Assembly: GCF_042453785.1 (NCBI RefSeq)
Contig: NC_091673.1
Span: 17,269,501 to 17,333,500 of the forward strand
Direction: 5' to 3'
From: Malus domestica
Lineage: Eukaryota > Streptophyta > Magnoliopsida > Rosales > Rosaceae
Length of the DNA stretch: 64,000 nt
In this document: piece by piece, positions 48,757 to 61,248 of the stretch
Numbering within the stretch: the stretch's first letter is position 1
How the letters are laid out: each line of letters starts with the position of its first letter
Program-made: the position numbers and the translations under genes
The notes under the pieces: generated by a model
Told to the model about the DNA's origin: nothing
The model's input: the letters and a program-made list of their open reading frames with translations, nothing else
Databases searched by the model: none

Positions 48757-51700
48757 ATGGGAGCCGTGCCTTCTACGCCGCGATGGGGCAGCAGCAGCAG
48801 CAGCTCCGCCTCGCGCCCACTTGACACGGTGGAGTACCTGATTAGCACCTTCATCGGCGACGAGTCGTTTCCGTTATCTTCCGATTTCTGGAACAAACTC
48901 CTCCAACTCCCTCTCAATCTACACTGGCAGCCTGACCGCGTTCATCAAGCTTGCCAAACTCTCGGTTCGTCAATCTCTCTCTCTCTCTGTTTTTATATAA
49001 CAGAATGCTCTCTTTGATCAATTGTGCGCCACAAGTGCCATTAGGGTTCAGTTATCTGCGGCATTGGCATTATTTCTGATGAAATCGAAGCATGACTACG
49101 TCGGTCTCTAGTTTTGGATATTGATTAGTAATGTTCTAATAAGGATTAGGATCAACTTAGGTTAACAGATTTTCATTGTTAGAGTGTAAACCGTTGTTAA
49201 GGACAGTTAATTGTCCTCCAATGGACCCAGAATTACTTAATCCACTATACAGAGAACAATAATTAATTAAAAAAGCAACTATCTTGGGGCAGAAATCAGT
49301 GGAGAAAAACTTGGTTGCTGTGTGGAAATTTTTATTTTTTATACAATGAATACGTTCGTGTACAAATACCTTTTGATTCAAGATTCGGCCTTTAAAGACT
49401 CCCTACACTTACCTAACTGCTTTATTCTGAGCTTGTGTTACACCAAGGCCATAGGATCTTTCTTCAAGAGGCTTTCTGTTCGACTGGTCCTTAGACTGAG
49501 AAAAACACTATCTGTGGGTTACCGGGAGCAGCCCAATTGATGTAGGACAGTAGAAATAGATAGGAATATAGAAGAAGATCCGGACTCACTTGAGTCACTT
49601 CCGCCTTTGGCATCACATCAAAGGTGTATTGGGATCCCTCCAATAGAGAATTAGAAAAATTCTGGCATCACACCGAAGTTACCTTGGAATCACTCCAAGG
49701 TTAATGTGCCTCACACATAAGAAAGTAGAAATACTAATTTATTGAATGCTCCTCCATCACCAATGGTCTTTGATATGTTGAATTTTGGAGGACTGTTGTC
49801 AAAAAACCTATTGTTCATTTTATTTAATTTCTTTTTCTTTCTGGGAGCCTTATTTTCAAGTCATTTAATCTTTCTATCTGTTTCACTCTTCCTTAGTAGA
49901 TACTGATAAGGGCTATAAAGTTTTGAGCAAAGGAATATCTAGTTACAGTTCAATTGGATTTAGCAATACAAAACCAATCACTCCTTTTATCCATTAGTAA
50001 GCGAAGTAGAGAATTGCCCAAACTTCTTCCCGAGTGTATATAGAAATATTGGGGTAGATTAAATTATTATTAGTATTTATTTTAGATCAGCCACAATGCT
50101 GCTCGCTACCTGAATGTTTTCTCGTCAGAATGTCAAAGCACCTATGTCATCAAATTAGATCCTTTTTAAAGTTAAATATGTACATGGAACTTAAAACAGT
50201 TATGGGCTAAGCTTGTTGAAGTAGTAGATGTAGGTTAATAAGTTGAGCAGTGACTTAAACACTTTTTCAGATGACTTTCTCAAGTATTTTCTAAATAACC
50301 CAGCCCAAAGAATGAACTCTAGTGAATCCAAACCCATAACCCATTTGTGGGAACACAAGATTTTGTAGAATTCAAATCCTGTCAATAATTGCAAATTTGC
50401 AAATATATCACACGACCTCAGCCGTGACCGTTTAAGGTTTCCACAAAATCTTAAAAATTGTGATTTGCTGCTAGGTATTGAATGATTTTGTTGCTGAGCT
50501 TCCCTCTTTTCCAAAAGGGTTATGTAAAGTTTTGATATTATTTGGTCATGGCTACTTGAATCTTGAGATTGATGACTCTGTTCGTACCAAACATGCACCC
50601 ATAATTCCTGTAAGTTCTAGAAATGTGCATGAGAATCCATTTTAAACGCATTTCCAGTTGACCATCTGTTAGCTTATATGCATGTGCTTATCTGGCTTTT
50701 TGTTTTAATGTTAAATATTTCATATATACATATATAATTTTTCTATGTTTCTATATCTCATTTTCCCTCATTTGCAGCACAAAACAACTATCGTACCAGG
50801 CATCTTGCAAAGATTTTGATCCACATGGCACGGTGTTTGCAAGAATCAATTTCAACCTCTTCTGGTGCGCCTTCTATTGTTTATATGAAGGCTGTAAATG
50901 CAGTGTACATCTCATCCATCTTTCTAAAGTACTTCATTGAAAATGCAAAGGATGAGAAGATTGAAGAGTTGCATTTATCCCTTGATGAAAGTGAACCAAT
51001 GCCAACTGATATTACAAAAGGTACTTCACTTGTATTCTGTTGGCTGTAATTAATATCAATCCAAGAATGAGTTTCTATCAAGGCCCTTTTTATGATTTTC
51101 TTCTGCAATCTTCACGAAATCTGAAAGCTGTGGTCTTGCGCAGATTGGTTAATTGTTGTTAGTGTTTTTGTTAGTGTTTTAGACATTTTATGCTTTTGTC
51201 CCCTGGTTGGAGAAGCGAGCGCGGGTGGTGGTGGTGGTTAGAGAAGCTGGATTGTGTAGAGAGTGTAGGATTTCAATGAGCTTTTGAAGAAGCTTTTGCC
51301 TTCCTTCTCTACCATCTTTCCGAGTCCAATTAAGTTTATGTTTCATCTTTTATTTGGTTTGGTTATCTTTTCTACTGTACCATCTTTCCAAGTTCAATTA
51401 TGTTTATGTTACTTTTTTTTTTGGTTTAGTTATCTTTATTACCTGGGTTACGCTTCATTTGATTTTAAAATAAGATATATTTGACCACAACATAAATCTA
51501 TAGTTATGTTTTTTTATCAATTTTGCAGATTTAAACACTCAGGAATTTGTTATGCATAGTGTGCTTAGCTTTATTGGGTCAATAGATGTAAGGTACATCC
51601 TCAAGCATCCACTTGTTCCTTATCATTGAGATTATGTTGTATTTTTTCTGATTATGTATCATCTTTGTCACAAGTCCTGATACATACCTCCTTCATTTGG

Positions 51701-54700
51701 AGCTGCTTAACTTCATGCTGGTTGCGATGTCAACTCAACTTCTTTCTGGGCCATCTCCAGGACCGGAAGATGTGAACCCATTCATCGATGCAGCAATGTC
51801 TCAGGTTACTTGATGAAACTCTTGCGTTATGTTTCATCCAAATTTCCTGTTGTTTCAATTATCTTACACCACTTCTTCAATGCCCAGGAAAGTTCTTTGG
51901 TTCTCTTGGTTGTCCGTAGACTGCTCCTCAGTTACATTTCAGGACCTTCCATATCCCTAAATAGTGCATCTTATTCTGTATATTCTGAAGGAAGTCAGCC
52001 TGGTGTTTTACAAAGAGTTGGATCTGCAGCTGGTATGGGTCATATGGCGGTATCCTTGATGCATTATTAAAACTTACTGTTTACTTATATAAAGATTGTT
52101 TACCGGTTGGGAAATATTGAAACTTAAATTTCTCTCTGTTGACATCAATTTTTTGATTTGCAGCAAATTTCATGTTATTGCCATTCAACTTTCTTGTCAG
52201 TTCAAGTGGTGAAGGCTCAAGAAGTCTGTTGGCAGACTGCAGTCTCCACGTGCTACTTATTCTCATTCATTATCATAAATGTGTTGAGGGCATTGAACCA
52301 ATTACAGATAAAAGTAATGATACAACTGCTTCAGATTCCCTTTTGAAAGGGAGTACACATTTTTCTGACAACCCTTACTGCAAGGCCTTAGAACATGCAA
52401 CAGATGTTGAATGTAAGATGCTTTCTTGTTTGTCTCTTTACGTAATCTTATTTCGAAGGCATATTCACATAACTTGAGTAGATATGTTCCTTGCTTGCAG
52501 TTGATCGGGCAGATACTGAGGGTAATGTACATGTTGGTCCAGTTTTGAGGTTACCTTTTGCGTCTCTGTTCGATGCTCTTGGGATGTGAGTGGCTCTCTT
52601 TTCTTTTATACTTTTCATTTTTAAATTTGATTTACTATTTTATCAAGTATAGGCTAATTCTTTGTTGCATTATTATGTAGATAATAAGATTGTTGACAAT
52701 TGAGTGTGATACAGCGGACACCAAATTAGGGTTTAAAAAGATCTTAGTGGTGTGGGAGAGGACAAATATTTTGTTAGTTTGTTTTATTTATTTAATGTGG
52801 TAGGGGGAAAAAAAATCTCTAACTCTTAATTCAAGCAGATTTAATCTCTATTCCTTATTTCAACCTTGCTCCGAGTTTGTTTCCCCCTTTTGTTTTTTGA
52901 GTATCACCTAACAATTTTGTTGTGTTTCTGCAGGTACTTGGCTGATGAGGCTGCTGCTCTTTTGCTTTACTCTTTGTTGCAAGGGAATGCCGGCTTTCTG
53001 GAGTATGTCTTGGTGCGAACTGATTTGGATACACTGGTATGGAACAGAAGCTTATCTTGTCATGAAAAAAAGTTATTAAGATGATATTGTTTTTCGCCTT
53101 ATGTCTTTGAGTGTTAGTCTTTGGATATATTTCATAGGTAGTGTTTTTTGCCTTATGTCATTTTTGTTTTTCGCCTTATGTCTTTGAGTGTTTGTAAATG
53201 CCTTGCATCATCAAGTTTGCTTCTACATTGATATGAAACTTGATGCTAATATGTTTTTGAAATGGACAGTTGATGCCTATACTGGAAGCTTTATACAATG
53301 CTTCAAAGAGGACGTCTAATCAAATCTACATGTTGCTTATTATTCTTCTCATACTTAGTCAGGATTCTTCTTTTAATGCCAGCATTCACAAATTGGTAAG
53401 GATCACCTGCGGTAGCCAGCACAAGACTTTTATTCATTAGGCCTCCTATTAATGTATTTATCATGTGAACAGATACTTCCTAGTGTTCCCTGGTATAAAG
53501 AACGTCTCCTCCATCAAACATCTCTTGGTTCCTTAATGGTCATTACGCTGATACGGACAGTGCAGTATAACCTATCGAAGTTGCGGGTATCCATCTTTCC
53601 ATTTTCACTGTGAACTTTCATGAATGTTCTTGCAAGTGTTATTGTCAGATTGCTTTTATGACTTGATATTTATGTCAGTTGGATGTAAGACCTCGAGATT
53701 AAGCTTTTAAATACTTTAACAAAGTCATTACAATAGTTTTTGGGTGGTATGATCATGGGTTGAAGATTTTGTAACTTGCCTAATTGTCATATTTGGTTTG
53801 TTACACTGTAATAGGATGTTTATCTCCATACAACTTGTCTGGCAACTTTGGCAAACATGGCACCTCATGTCCACCGTTTGAGTGCATACTCATCCCAGAG
53901 ATTGGTCAGCCTTTTTGATATGCTCTCTCGAAAGTATGACCTTTTATGTCTATGGTGTTCTCCATGAGCTTTATATTTTTCATTTCTACTTGTTTTGTAG
54001 TTTACAAAGTTATTCTTTCATGCACTTCTGGCATGATTTTTTTGTTAAAAGTTTTTAAAATATTTCTCTGTGTAATATTTGATTTAGGTATAACAAATTA
54101 GCAGAAATGCGAGATAATCAGATGCGATTAGCCAAAGGCAACTCATTTGAAGGAAATGGCCTTGCAGATGATACAGTAATGACAACACTCCTTAACTTAT
54201 AATTGACACCCTTTCCCATTCTTTTGTCTACTGAGCTAGAATTTTTCCTATTGCAGTCAACGGAGATGCATATATATACCGACTTCTTGAGACTAGTTCT
54301 TGAAATATTAAATGCAATTTTGACTTATGCCCTGCCACGAAATCCTGAGGTACTCATGTACACTAGCAGGGGTCTGTCTGTGATAGTGTTATATTGTTCA
54401 CACAAAATGATTAATGCTATCACTTTATAATATTTTCTGTTTTCCATATTCCTCACTGTATGCAATGGACAGGTTGTATATGCAATAATGCACAGGCAGG
54501 AGGTTTTTCAGCCTTTCAGGAATCATCCACGCTTCAGCGAGCTGCTTGAAAACATCTACACTGTATGTTACAGAACTTGTAGCTTATCCTGTTTTTAAAT
54601 AAATAGGCAAGTTTTGGTGATTACTTGGACCATGTTTTCTTTAGTGTATTTGAATTGTACTTTTTGTTTGGCTTTGTAGGTGTTAGATTTTTTCAATAGT

Positions 54701-55550
54701 CGCATGGATGCCCAGAATACGGATGGTGAATGGTCAGTAGAGAAAGTACTCCAAGTCATAATAATTAATTGCAGATCATGGCGGGGTGAAGGGATGAAGG
54801 TAAAAAAGGAAAAGAAATGAAAAAAGAAACTTTCATTGTTGAATAACGTGGCCTAAGTGCACAGTTGCTACCTGGAGATTGTTTAAAATGTCCCGAAAAT
54901 CTTTTCTCAGATGTTCACTCAGTTGCGGTTCACATATGAACAAGAGAGTCATCCGGAGGAGTTCTTTATTCCATACCTGTGGCAGCTAGTTCTATCTCGC
55001 TGGTAAACTATCTTCTCTCCTTATAGAGGAATAAATTAAAAAGCAACAATGTGCTCATTTTTCCCCTTCCGTCCTTACTTGAAATAGGTTGTATATTTGT
55101 CAAATTTTCACAGTGCAGAACTTTCCGTGAAAATATTGAACATGTTAGAAATTGATCGAGTAAATTATGAATCTTGTTATCCATTTTGCATCCCGTGGGG
55201 GTTGAATACAGTTCCTATAAGGTGTTGTCTTTGGGTCATCTCTTTAACTGACATCTGTTTTCTTTCATGTGTTTTCAGCACACTCGGTTTCAACCCTCGA
55301 TCCATAAATTTGTTTACAGTTGATCCTCCATCCGAAGTATGTACATACCTGAAAGCCTCATAAATTTGTTTTACAGTTGATCCTCCTTTAGTTGACTCAC
55401 ACCCTGACCATTCTCTCCATCAGTGTGTTCGATTATCGTTGTAGTAAACAATTATTTGGTGTTGTGCAGAAACAGAGTGATTATGAAGTGGAATCCAGCG
55501 ATCATGTTAATGGAGAGTCGGCCAAGCAAGCAGTCTTTCTTGATCCGTAG
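48757..55550 (+). CDS. DYM: Dymeclin (DYM), Golgi-associated trafficking protein
   Basis: A peripheral membrane protein linked in animals to Golgi organisation and secretion. Eighteen exons: 48757-48964, 50778-51020, 51529-51592, 51675-51804, 51888-52032, 52164-52412, 52501-52585, 52934-53036, 53270-53395, 53473-53586, 53815-53933, 54088-54175, 54257-54349, 54473-54562, 54680-54799, 54911-55002, 55279-55336, 55470-55550. They give 735 aa with all phases closing. The N-terminal MGAVPST presents Gly2, a likely myristoylation site as in animal dymeclin. Helical repeats follow, with recognisable '[17 protein letters not shown]', '[13 protein letters not shown]', '[18 protein letters not shown]' and '[15 protein letters not shown]'. 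The last two exons are duplicated at 59762-60033. Exon 4 uses a TGTCACAAG acceptor. Confidence 0.95.
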
Positions 55551-56489
55551 CTGTGATACATAACGATGCTGCAAGAGACGCTGAGGCTTTCTGGAGGACG
55601 TGTAAATACGTGAAATAGTAGCAAAGATGTATTCTTGTCATTCTTTTCTGTTGATATGTTTGCAACACTAGTACCTCTTATACGAAAATGTATTCCAAAA
55701 TCCAAATCTCCAATGTAATCTATACTGCCTATTAACACACAAGTCTTTTTCTCACCAAGTTTTGTCTCCTTTTGTAGTAATACCGTACCGAGGACATGAT
55801 ACCGTTAATCTGACCGCTGCAATTTCATGTTTTCAAGATTTCTGTCCCTATTTATTGAATTCCCCATCTTTTCAAATTATAGTCTACGCTCCTTGTAAAG
55901 AAGTCGAGTCCATCTTTAAGTATTACAATGACAAGGAGCACGACCATGAGCATGATTATGAAGCAGACACATTTCGAGGCACCTGTGGAGGTTTTTTTCT
56001 CTGCGCTCTAGGCATAGTTATACCAAAAAAATAGGAGAAAATTTGTCTTGTAACCGAGACGCCATTTTAGTGGCACTATCACCTCAATACTATCTATTAC
56101 CTAGTTATTGCATGTATGTATTCTTTGGGTGGTGGTGCTGTTTTTTCTCGATTACAAGATAGGGCTTCTCCTTCTAAATAGCTTATACTAGCACATATAC
56201 CAGCGCTCTGCTACGGGTTTGAAACCGTAATCACAATTTAACACACCTATCTCAAGTAATTGGACTAATTAACCTTTACAACAATGATTAGCAACTAAAA
56301 TTGGTCCACAAATTAACAAAAAGACCCAAGTGAAAATCTGAACACTCTTAGCAGATACGTACGTATACATACATGGCAGATCCATAAATTTTATCATGAG
56401 TTCAGGTGTAAACAACTTGATTGTGGGGTATATGAGGTTTAGCAGCACCACTTCCAAAACCTACACAAATCGTTTACAGAGCAGGAGGT
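55186..56489 (+). repeat. Segmental duplication, copy 1 (dymeclin 3' end)
   Basis: Direct repeat of 59669-61030: intron 16 tail, exons 17-18, 3' UTR and about 0.9 kb of flank. About a dozen substitutions and one 58-bp indel separate the copies. The minus strand near 56400-56462 has a plausible last exon ('FGSGAAKPHIPHNQVVYT', stop) after a 'tttgtgtag' acceptor, present in both copies but not identified. Confidence 0.95.
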
Positions 56490-57167
56490 TATGAGAACAC
56501 ATCATCTAAAGCTTAAAGTTGTTTCTCAAAGCTAGTTATAGAATACAGTAGTGTAATCAACTCCTCTGGATATGGTGTCAAAAAAGGATTTTTCCTGCCT
56601 GCTGTTAACATCCTTATGCATGGATAATGCTGCTTGGTTAACAACTCGCCTCCTCTGCTTCTTCAAAGCTCAAAACTTTCACACTCAATGGATCAAATAA
56701 GCCTTGTTTTTAATACCCCTTTGGAGTTTGATCTTTAAGTTTGTTAAATTTTTTATTTATTTTTTGTCCGATTTGAATTTGTGGGTTTTGTCACCCAATC
56801 TCAAAAGCCTATAGTTTTATATATGTCAGTAATAATCCACAACTTCTCAATTTTTTTCCAACCAAAAATAAATATCTCAACAAATCAGTGCTTCATTTGG
56901 TATTCTTCTTTATAGTTCCATCACTTTGGTTTGTTCCATGTTCTTAGGTCCTTGATGACAACGACCTCACTCAGTCACACACTCGCTTATATTTTCTAAT
57001 CCCCATAAATCAACAACTCAATTACTTCTTCTAATCCCAATTCTTCTATCATATAATTACCATTAATAATACATATCTGAAATCGTTCTATGTGATAGAA
57101 TTGAGTAAGAATAAAAACTCAAATTCCAGAAATAACGAAAATGCAAACTTCATATGGAAATGGAAGG
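56490..57167. other. Spacer between duplication copy 1 and MAP70 remnant
   Basis: AT-rich. No exon recognised. Confidence 0.5.
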
Positions 57168-57671
57168 TTTACATGCAGATGGTCAACCAAGGATGCTTTT
57201 GCCCAAGCAATCTAATCAGTTCTCTCGGCCTTAAGCAGAGCAGCCTCCTTGGATTTAGTAAGCCGGTCAAGTGTTGTGTTGTCATCCTGCAGCTTGGTTA
57301 CCTAAGAAAACAATACATCCATAAGGTATACAACAATTTAACTCATTATAATTATTAATTCATGTAAATAAATGAGTTGATAGATCCGTTAACAGTATAG
57401 AAACCAAATACATATTGAATACTCTATACCTCACATGTACAGACCAATTATGGAAGCCAAAATAGACACTTAAAACTAATACAAAAATACTACATAAAGT
57501 TTTTTTCAACCTATTTGTCTTAAAACAAAATTAAAGGGGTCATATTATAGAACAAAAGTATACCTTCTGCAGCAAGCTTCAGCTGTGTCTCTAGTGGAGC
57601 AATGATGGACTCAACGGGTGGCATTTCTTCATCTTTCTGTGCAGCGTGAACTCTTCAAAGTGTGGCTTCTG
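57168..57671 (-). pseudogene. MAP70 (microtubule-associated protein 70) gene fragment
   Basis: Two exons of a MAP70 coiled-coil gene remain on the minus strand, with splice borders still readable. The first (57671-57564) reads 'AEATL*RVHAAQKDEEMPP' then 'LETQLKLAAE'; the family has Arg where the TGA stop lies. The second (57301-57168) reads 'KLQDDNTTLDRLTKSKEAAL' then 'AERTD*IAWAKAS', with another stop. The phases of the two exons do not join in frame. No other MAP70 exons are seen on either side. MAP70 proteins decorate cortical microtubules; this copy cannot encode one. Confidence 0.85.
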
Positions 57672-58311
57672 CTGCAATATTTTGATACAAAACAAAACCC
57701 CCATAATCAGATTAATTAGGGTTTTTTCTTCATAGTTTCTATGTTCTTCAAAAGATATATGATGTAAAATATACTCGAGTATTATCACTGTATAAAAATG
57801 AATTAAGAAATATACTTGGTAATTAGCATACTTGATTGAAAATGAACTGACTGTTAACAGTAAATTCATAAGAACTTACCATGTACTTGAGCATTATTCA
57901 ACATTCCATTAAGCACAAACAAAATTTAATCTACACGTAGATGAGATAATACAGGTTTTGGTGTTAAGCCAAATGCAAGAAGTCAGATAAGTGAAGAAAT
58001 AAGAACCTTGACAGCTCATCATTTCTTATACTTTGGACTCAGTGTTGGAAACTTGTCTACCAGGCATAACATTTGAAACATTATTTATTCATATGAATGT
58101 GAGAATGATTACTTTCAATGGCATTCCATCTAGAAATGTAAAGGGAAGCTGTAATCAAATTCATCTATACTTCACCGTGTCCATGACTTGCGAATTTTCT
58201 AAACGACACAATAAATAACAGAGATTAGTGAGAGTTGAATCCAATGAATCAGTAGTGTAAAACTGACGAAATGCTTACAAAGTTAACTCCAATTGTGTTG
58301 ATGTAGCTGAC
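57672..58311. other. Intergenic, no gene recognised
   Basis: AT-rich; the open frame at 58033-58218 has no recognised domain. Confidence 0.5.
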
Positions 58312-59573
58312 ACACCCCGACCTAAAATCAAGGCATGCTGGCCGTCACGTGAGGGTGACGTAGCCATGTGCGCAGTGCAGAAGTGATTATGATATAAAAA
58401 TGTGAGTAAATAAAAACCAAGCTAACTAATTTACACTACACGAATAAATAGGTGCGAGTGACGAGATTTAAGTGTAAACACACATAATCAGAGCATAGGT
58501 AGCCTAAGTGCAATCCAGTAGGACAGATACTAATTATACAATACCAGAAGGATGGTCCTACATTAGTTACAGTATGTCAGAACCGCCACAACCTCATCGC
58601 AAGCCACCAACAAGCACGCCTACCTAAAACCTGGAGGGGCGCAAAACAGAAAATGTGAGTGGGCAAAAATAAAGCTTTAAAAAAAAAACACTTCTCTTTC
58701 CAAAAGTAATAACCTCTCGCCGTAAAACCTATATAATTTCCCAGAAAATAGAATACTTATCTATGTCGAAACCATGCTTGAAATAGCCACATCCACATGT
58801 ATGTCATGCCAAATATCTCAACATAATGAATTAAGTAAACCAGGTGAAGTAAATCAATGAAAAGTAATATGTCAACCGGATCCACCTATTGTGGCCTGTA
58901 CGACTAAACCTATAGCTCATCAAATGCTTGCACACGAGCAGGAACCACCTAAAGTGGTCTGTACGACAAGACTGGGTGTAAATAATTATGCTTAAGTGCT
59001 ACGATCACATGAAGACTGTGCGAATAATCGCAGGTCACCTATGAGTCGGAACCACCTATAGTGGTCTGTACGACATGACTGTGCACCAAACTTGGATCCA
59101 AGGTGAGCATGCGGTGTGGGAGGTGAACATCATGTGAATGACTGTGCCCTAGCCACGGGTGGGAACACTAACACCGGGGTGCAGGTTTATGAGCTCTAAA
59201 TGCATCTATGTGTAACCATCATAATGCAACTCATAATCATTAATACCTATACTCACCTGGAACTTACCTATGCGTCCGCAACGTCAACAATATTATACAC
59301 AACTATTAGAAGCATATTCTAAGATACAAAGTATTCGATATGGCATTTAAATCATAAAATCATTTAAATCAACTTTTATGGGAAAAATGTAAAGCATATA
59401 TATATATATACTGAAAACCAAAAGCCCACTCACTGGTATGTGGCATGGTCGTAACCCCCGAGTCTCGCCTGACTGCGCTCGTCCTCAGGAAACTTCTCAC
59501 CTATATGTGAAACAACTATTTTAACGTTATTTTAAGCACATAACCAAACTATGTAATAACTTCTCATACGTTG
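58312..59573 (+). mobile_element. Truncated LTR (TGACACACCCCGACC family)
   Basis: Starts TGACACACCCCGACCTAAAA, and its first about 45 bp match the minus-strand arm of the palindrome at 43675-43738. Inside are three imperfect units containing 'ccacctatagtggtctgtacgac' variants (58883, 58946, 59050). No CA end is reached: the sequence stops at the filler junction near 59574, where the dymeclin duplicate begins. No protein domains. Identification as an LTR rests on the TG start and shared tip. Confidence 0.6.
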
Positions 59574-59668
59574 CTCAATTGGGGTGGCATGGTCGTAACC
59601 CCCGAGTCTCGCCTTCTATTGACTGACATCTCTTTTAACTATTTTAACCTTCAATTGGGGTGGCATGG
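59574..59668. other. Templated filler at the duplication junction
   Basis: A 95-bp patchwork between the truncated LTR and the dymeclin duplicate. 59585-59613 is an exact 29-bp copy of 59441-59469. 'aactattttaac' at 59637-59648 repeats 59514-59525. 'caattggggtggcatggt' occurs at both ends of the patch (59576 and 59652). Confidence 0.85.
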
Positions 59669-61030
59669 TTGCATCCCGTGGGGGTTGAATACAGTTCCTA
59701 TAAGGTGTTGTCTTTGGGTCATCTCTTTAACTGACATCTGTTTTCTTTCATGTCTTTTCAGCACACTCGGTTTCAACCCTCGATCCATAAATTTGTTTAC
59801 AGTTGATCCTCCATCCGAAGTATGTACATACCTGAAAGCCTCATAAATTTGTTTTACAGTTGATCCTCCTTTAGTTGACTCACACCCTGACCATTCTGTC
59901 CATCAGTGTGTTCGATTATCGTTGTAGTAAGCAATTATTTGGTGTTGTGCAGAAACAGAGTGATTATGAAGTGGAATCCAGCGATCATGTTAATGGAGAG
60001 TCGGCCAAGCAAGCAGTTTTTCTTGATCCGTAGCTGTGATACATAACGATGCTGCAAGAGACGCAGAGGCTTTCTGGAGGACGTGTAAATACGTGAAATA
60101 GTAGCAAAGATGTATTCTTGTCATTCTTTTCTGTTGATATGTTTGCAACACTAGTACCTCTTATACGAAAATGTATTCCAAAATCCAAATCTCCAATGTA
60201 ATCTATACTGCCTATTAACACACAAGTCTTTTTCTCACCAAGTTTTGTCTCCTTGTGTAGTAATACCGTACCGAGGACATGGTACCGTTAATCTGACCGC
60301 TGCAATTTCATGTTTTCAAAATTTCTGTCCCTATTTATTGAATTCCCCATCTTTTCAAATTGTAGTCTACGCTCCTTGTAAAGAAGTCGAGTCCATCTTT
60401 AAGTATTACAATGACAAGGAGCACGACCATGAGCATGATTATGAAGCAGACACTCCATAGATGATAAAACTAGTAATGAATATTTATATGTTTGCACCAA
60501 CTATGAAGGTAATTTCGAGGCACCTGTGGAGGTTTTTTTCTCTGCGCTCTAGGCATAGTTATACCAAAAAAATAGGAGAAAATTTGTCTTGTAACCGAGA
60601 CGCCATTTTAGTGGCACTATCACCTCAATACTATCTATTACCAAGTTATTGCATGTATGTATTCTTTGGGTGGTGGTGCTGTTTTTTCTCGATTACAAGA
60701 TAGGGCTTCTCCTTCTAAATAGCTTATACTAGCACATATACCAGCGCTCTGCTACGGGTTTGAAATTGTAATCACAATTTAACACACCTATCTCAAGTAA
60801 TTGGACTAATTAACCTTTACAACAATGATTAGCAACTAAAATTGGTCCACAAATTAATAAAAAGACCCAAGTGAAAATCTGAACACTCTTAGCAGATACG
60901 TACGTATACATACATGGCAGATCCATAAATTTTATCATGAGTTCAGGTGTAAACAACTTGATTGTGGGGTATATGAGGTTTAGCAGCACCACTTCCAAAA
61001 CCTACACAAATCGTTTACAGAGCAGGAGGT
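59669..61030 (+). repeat. Segmental duplication, copy 2
   Basis: Nearly identical to 55186-56489 but with 58 bp (60454-60511) absent from copy 1. Ends exactly at the border of the Ty3/gypsy LTR. Confidence 0.95.
59762..60033 (+). pseudogene. Duplicate of dymeclin exons 17-18
   Basis: Exon 17 copy at 59762-59819 and exon 18 copy at 59953-60033 retain splice sites, frame and stop; the one coding difference noted is silent (GTC to GTT). Without exons 1-16 it cannot make dymeclin. If the authentic gene's transcript read through, these exons could in principle serve as alternative terminal exons. Confidence 0.9.
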
Positions 61031-61248
61031 GACGCAGCGAGAAGATAAACAATGAGATCCTTACGTTCACCCTTAAAGATTCATCTGGAATCCACCAGAA
61101 AATGAGAGAATTCTGAAAGATTATTTTGATTAATATGGAATACAAAAGAGATATCCTTAAGCAACACTTACATTGCCTATTTATTCTATTTGTGATATAC
61201 CAGATTAATTGTACATATTGAATACTATTAATCATAGTGGATAACTCA
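61030..61248 (-). repeat. Candidate 3' LTR of the Ty3/gypsy element
   Basis: Minus-strand sequence from TGAGTTATCC (61248) to GCTGCGTCA (61030), just after the pol stop region. It begins TG and ends CA and abuts the interrupted duplication. The second LTR is outside the window, so bounds are provisional. Confidence 0.5.
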
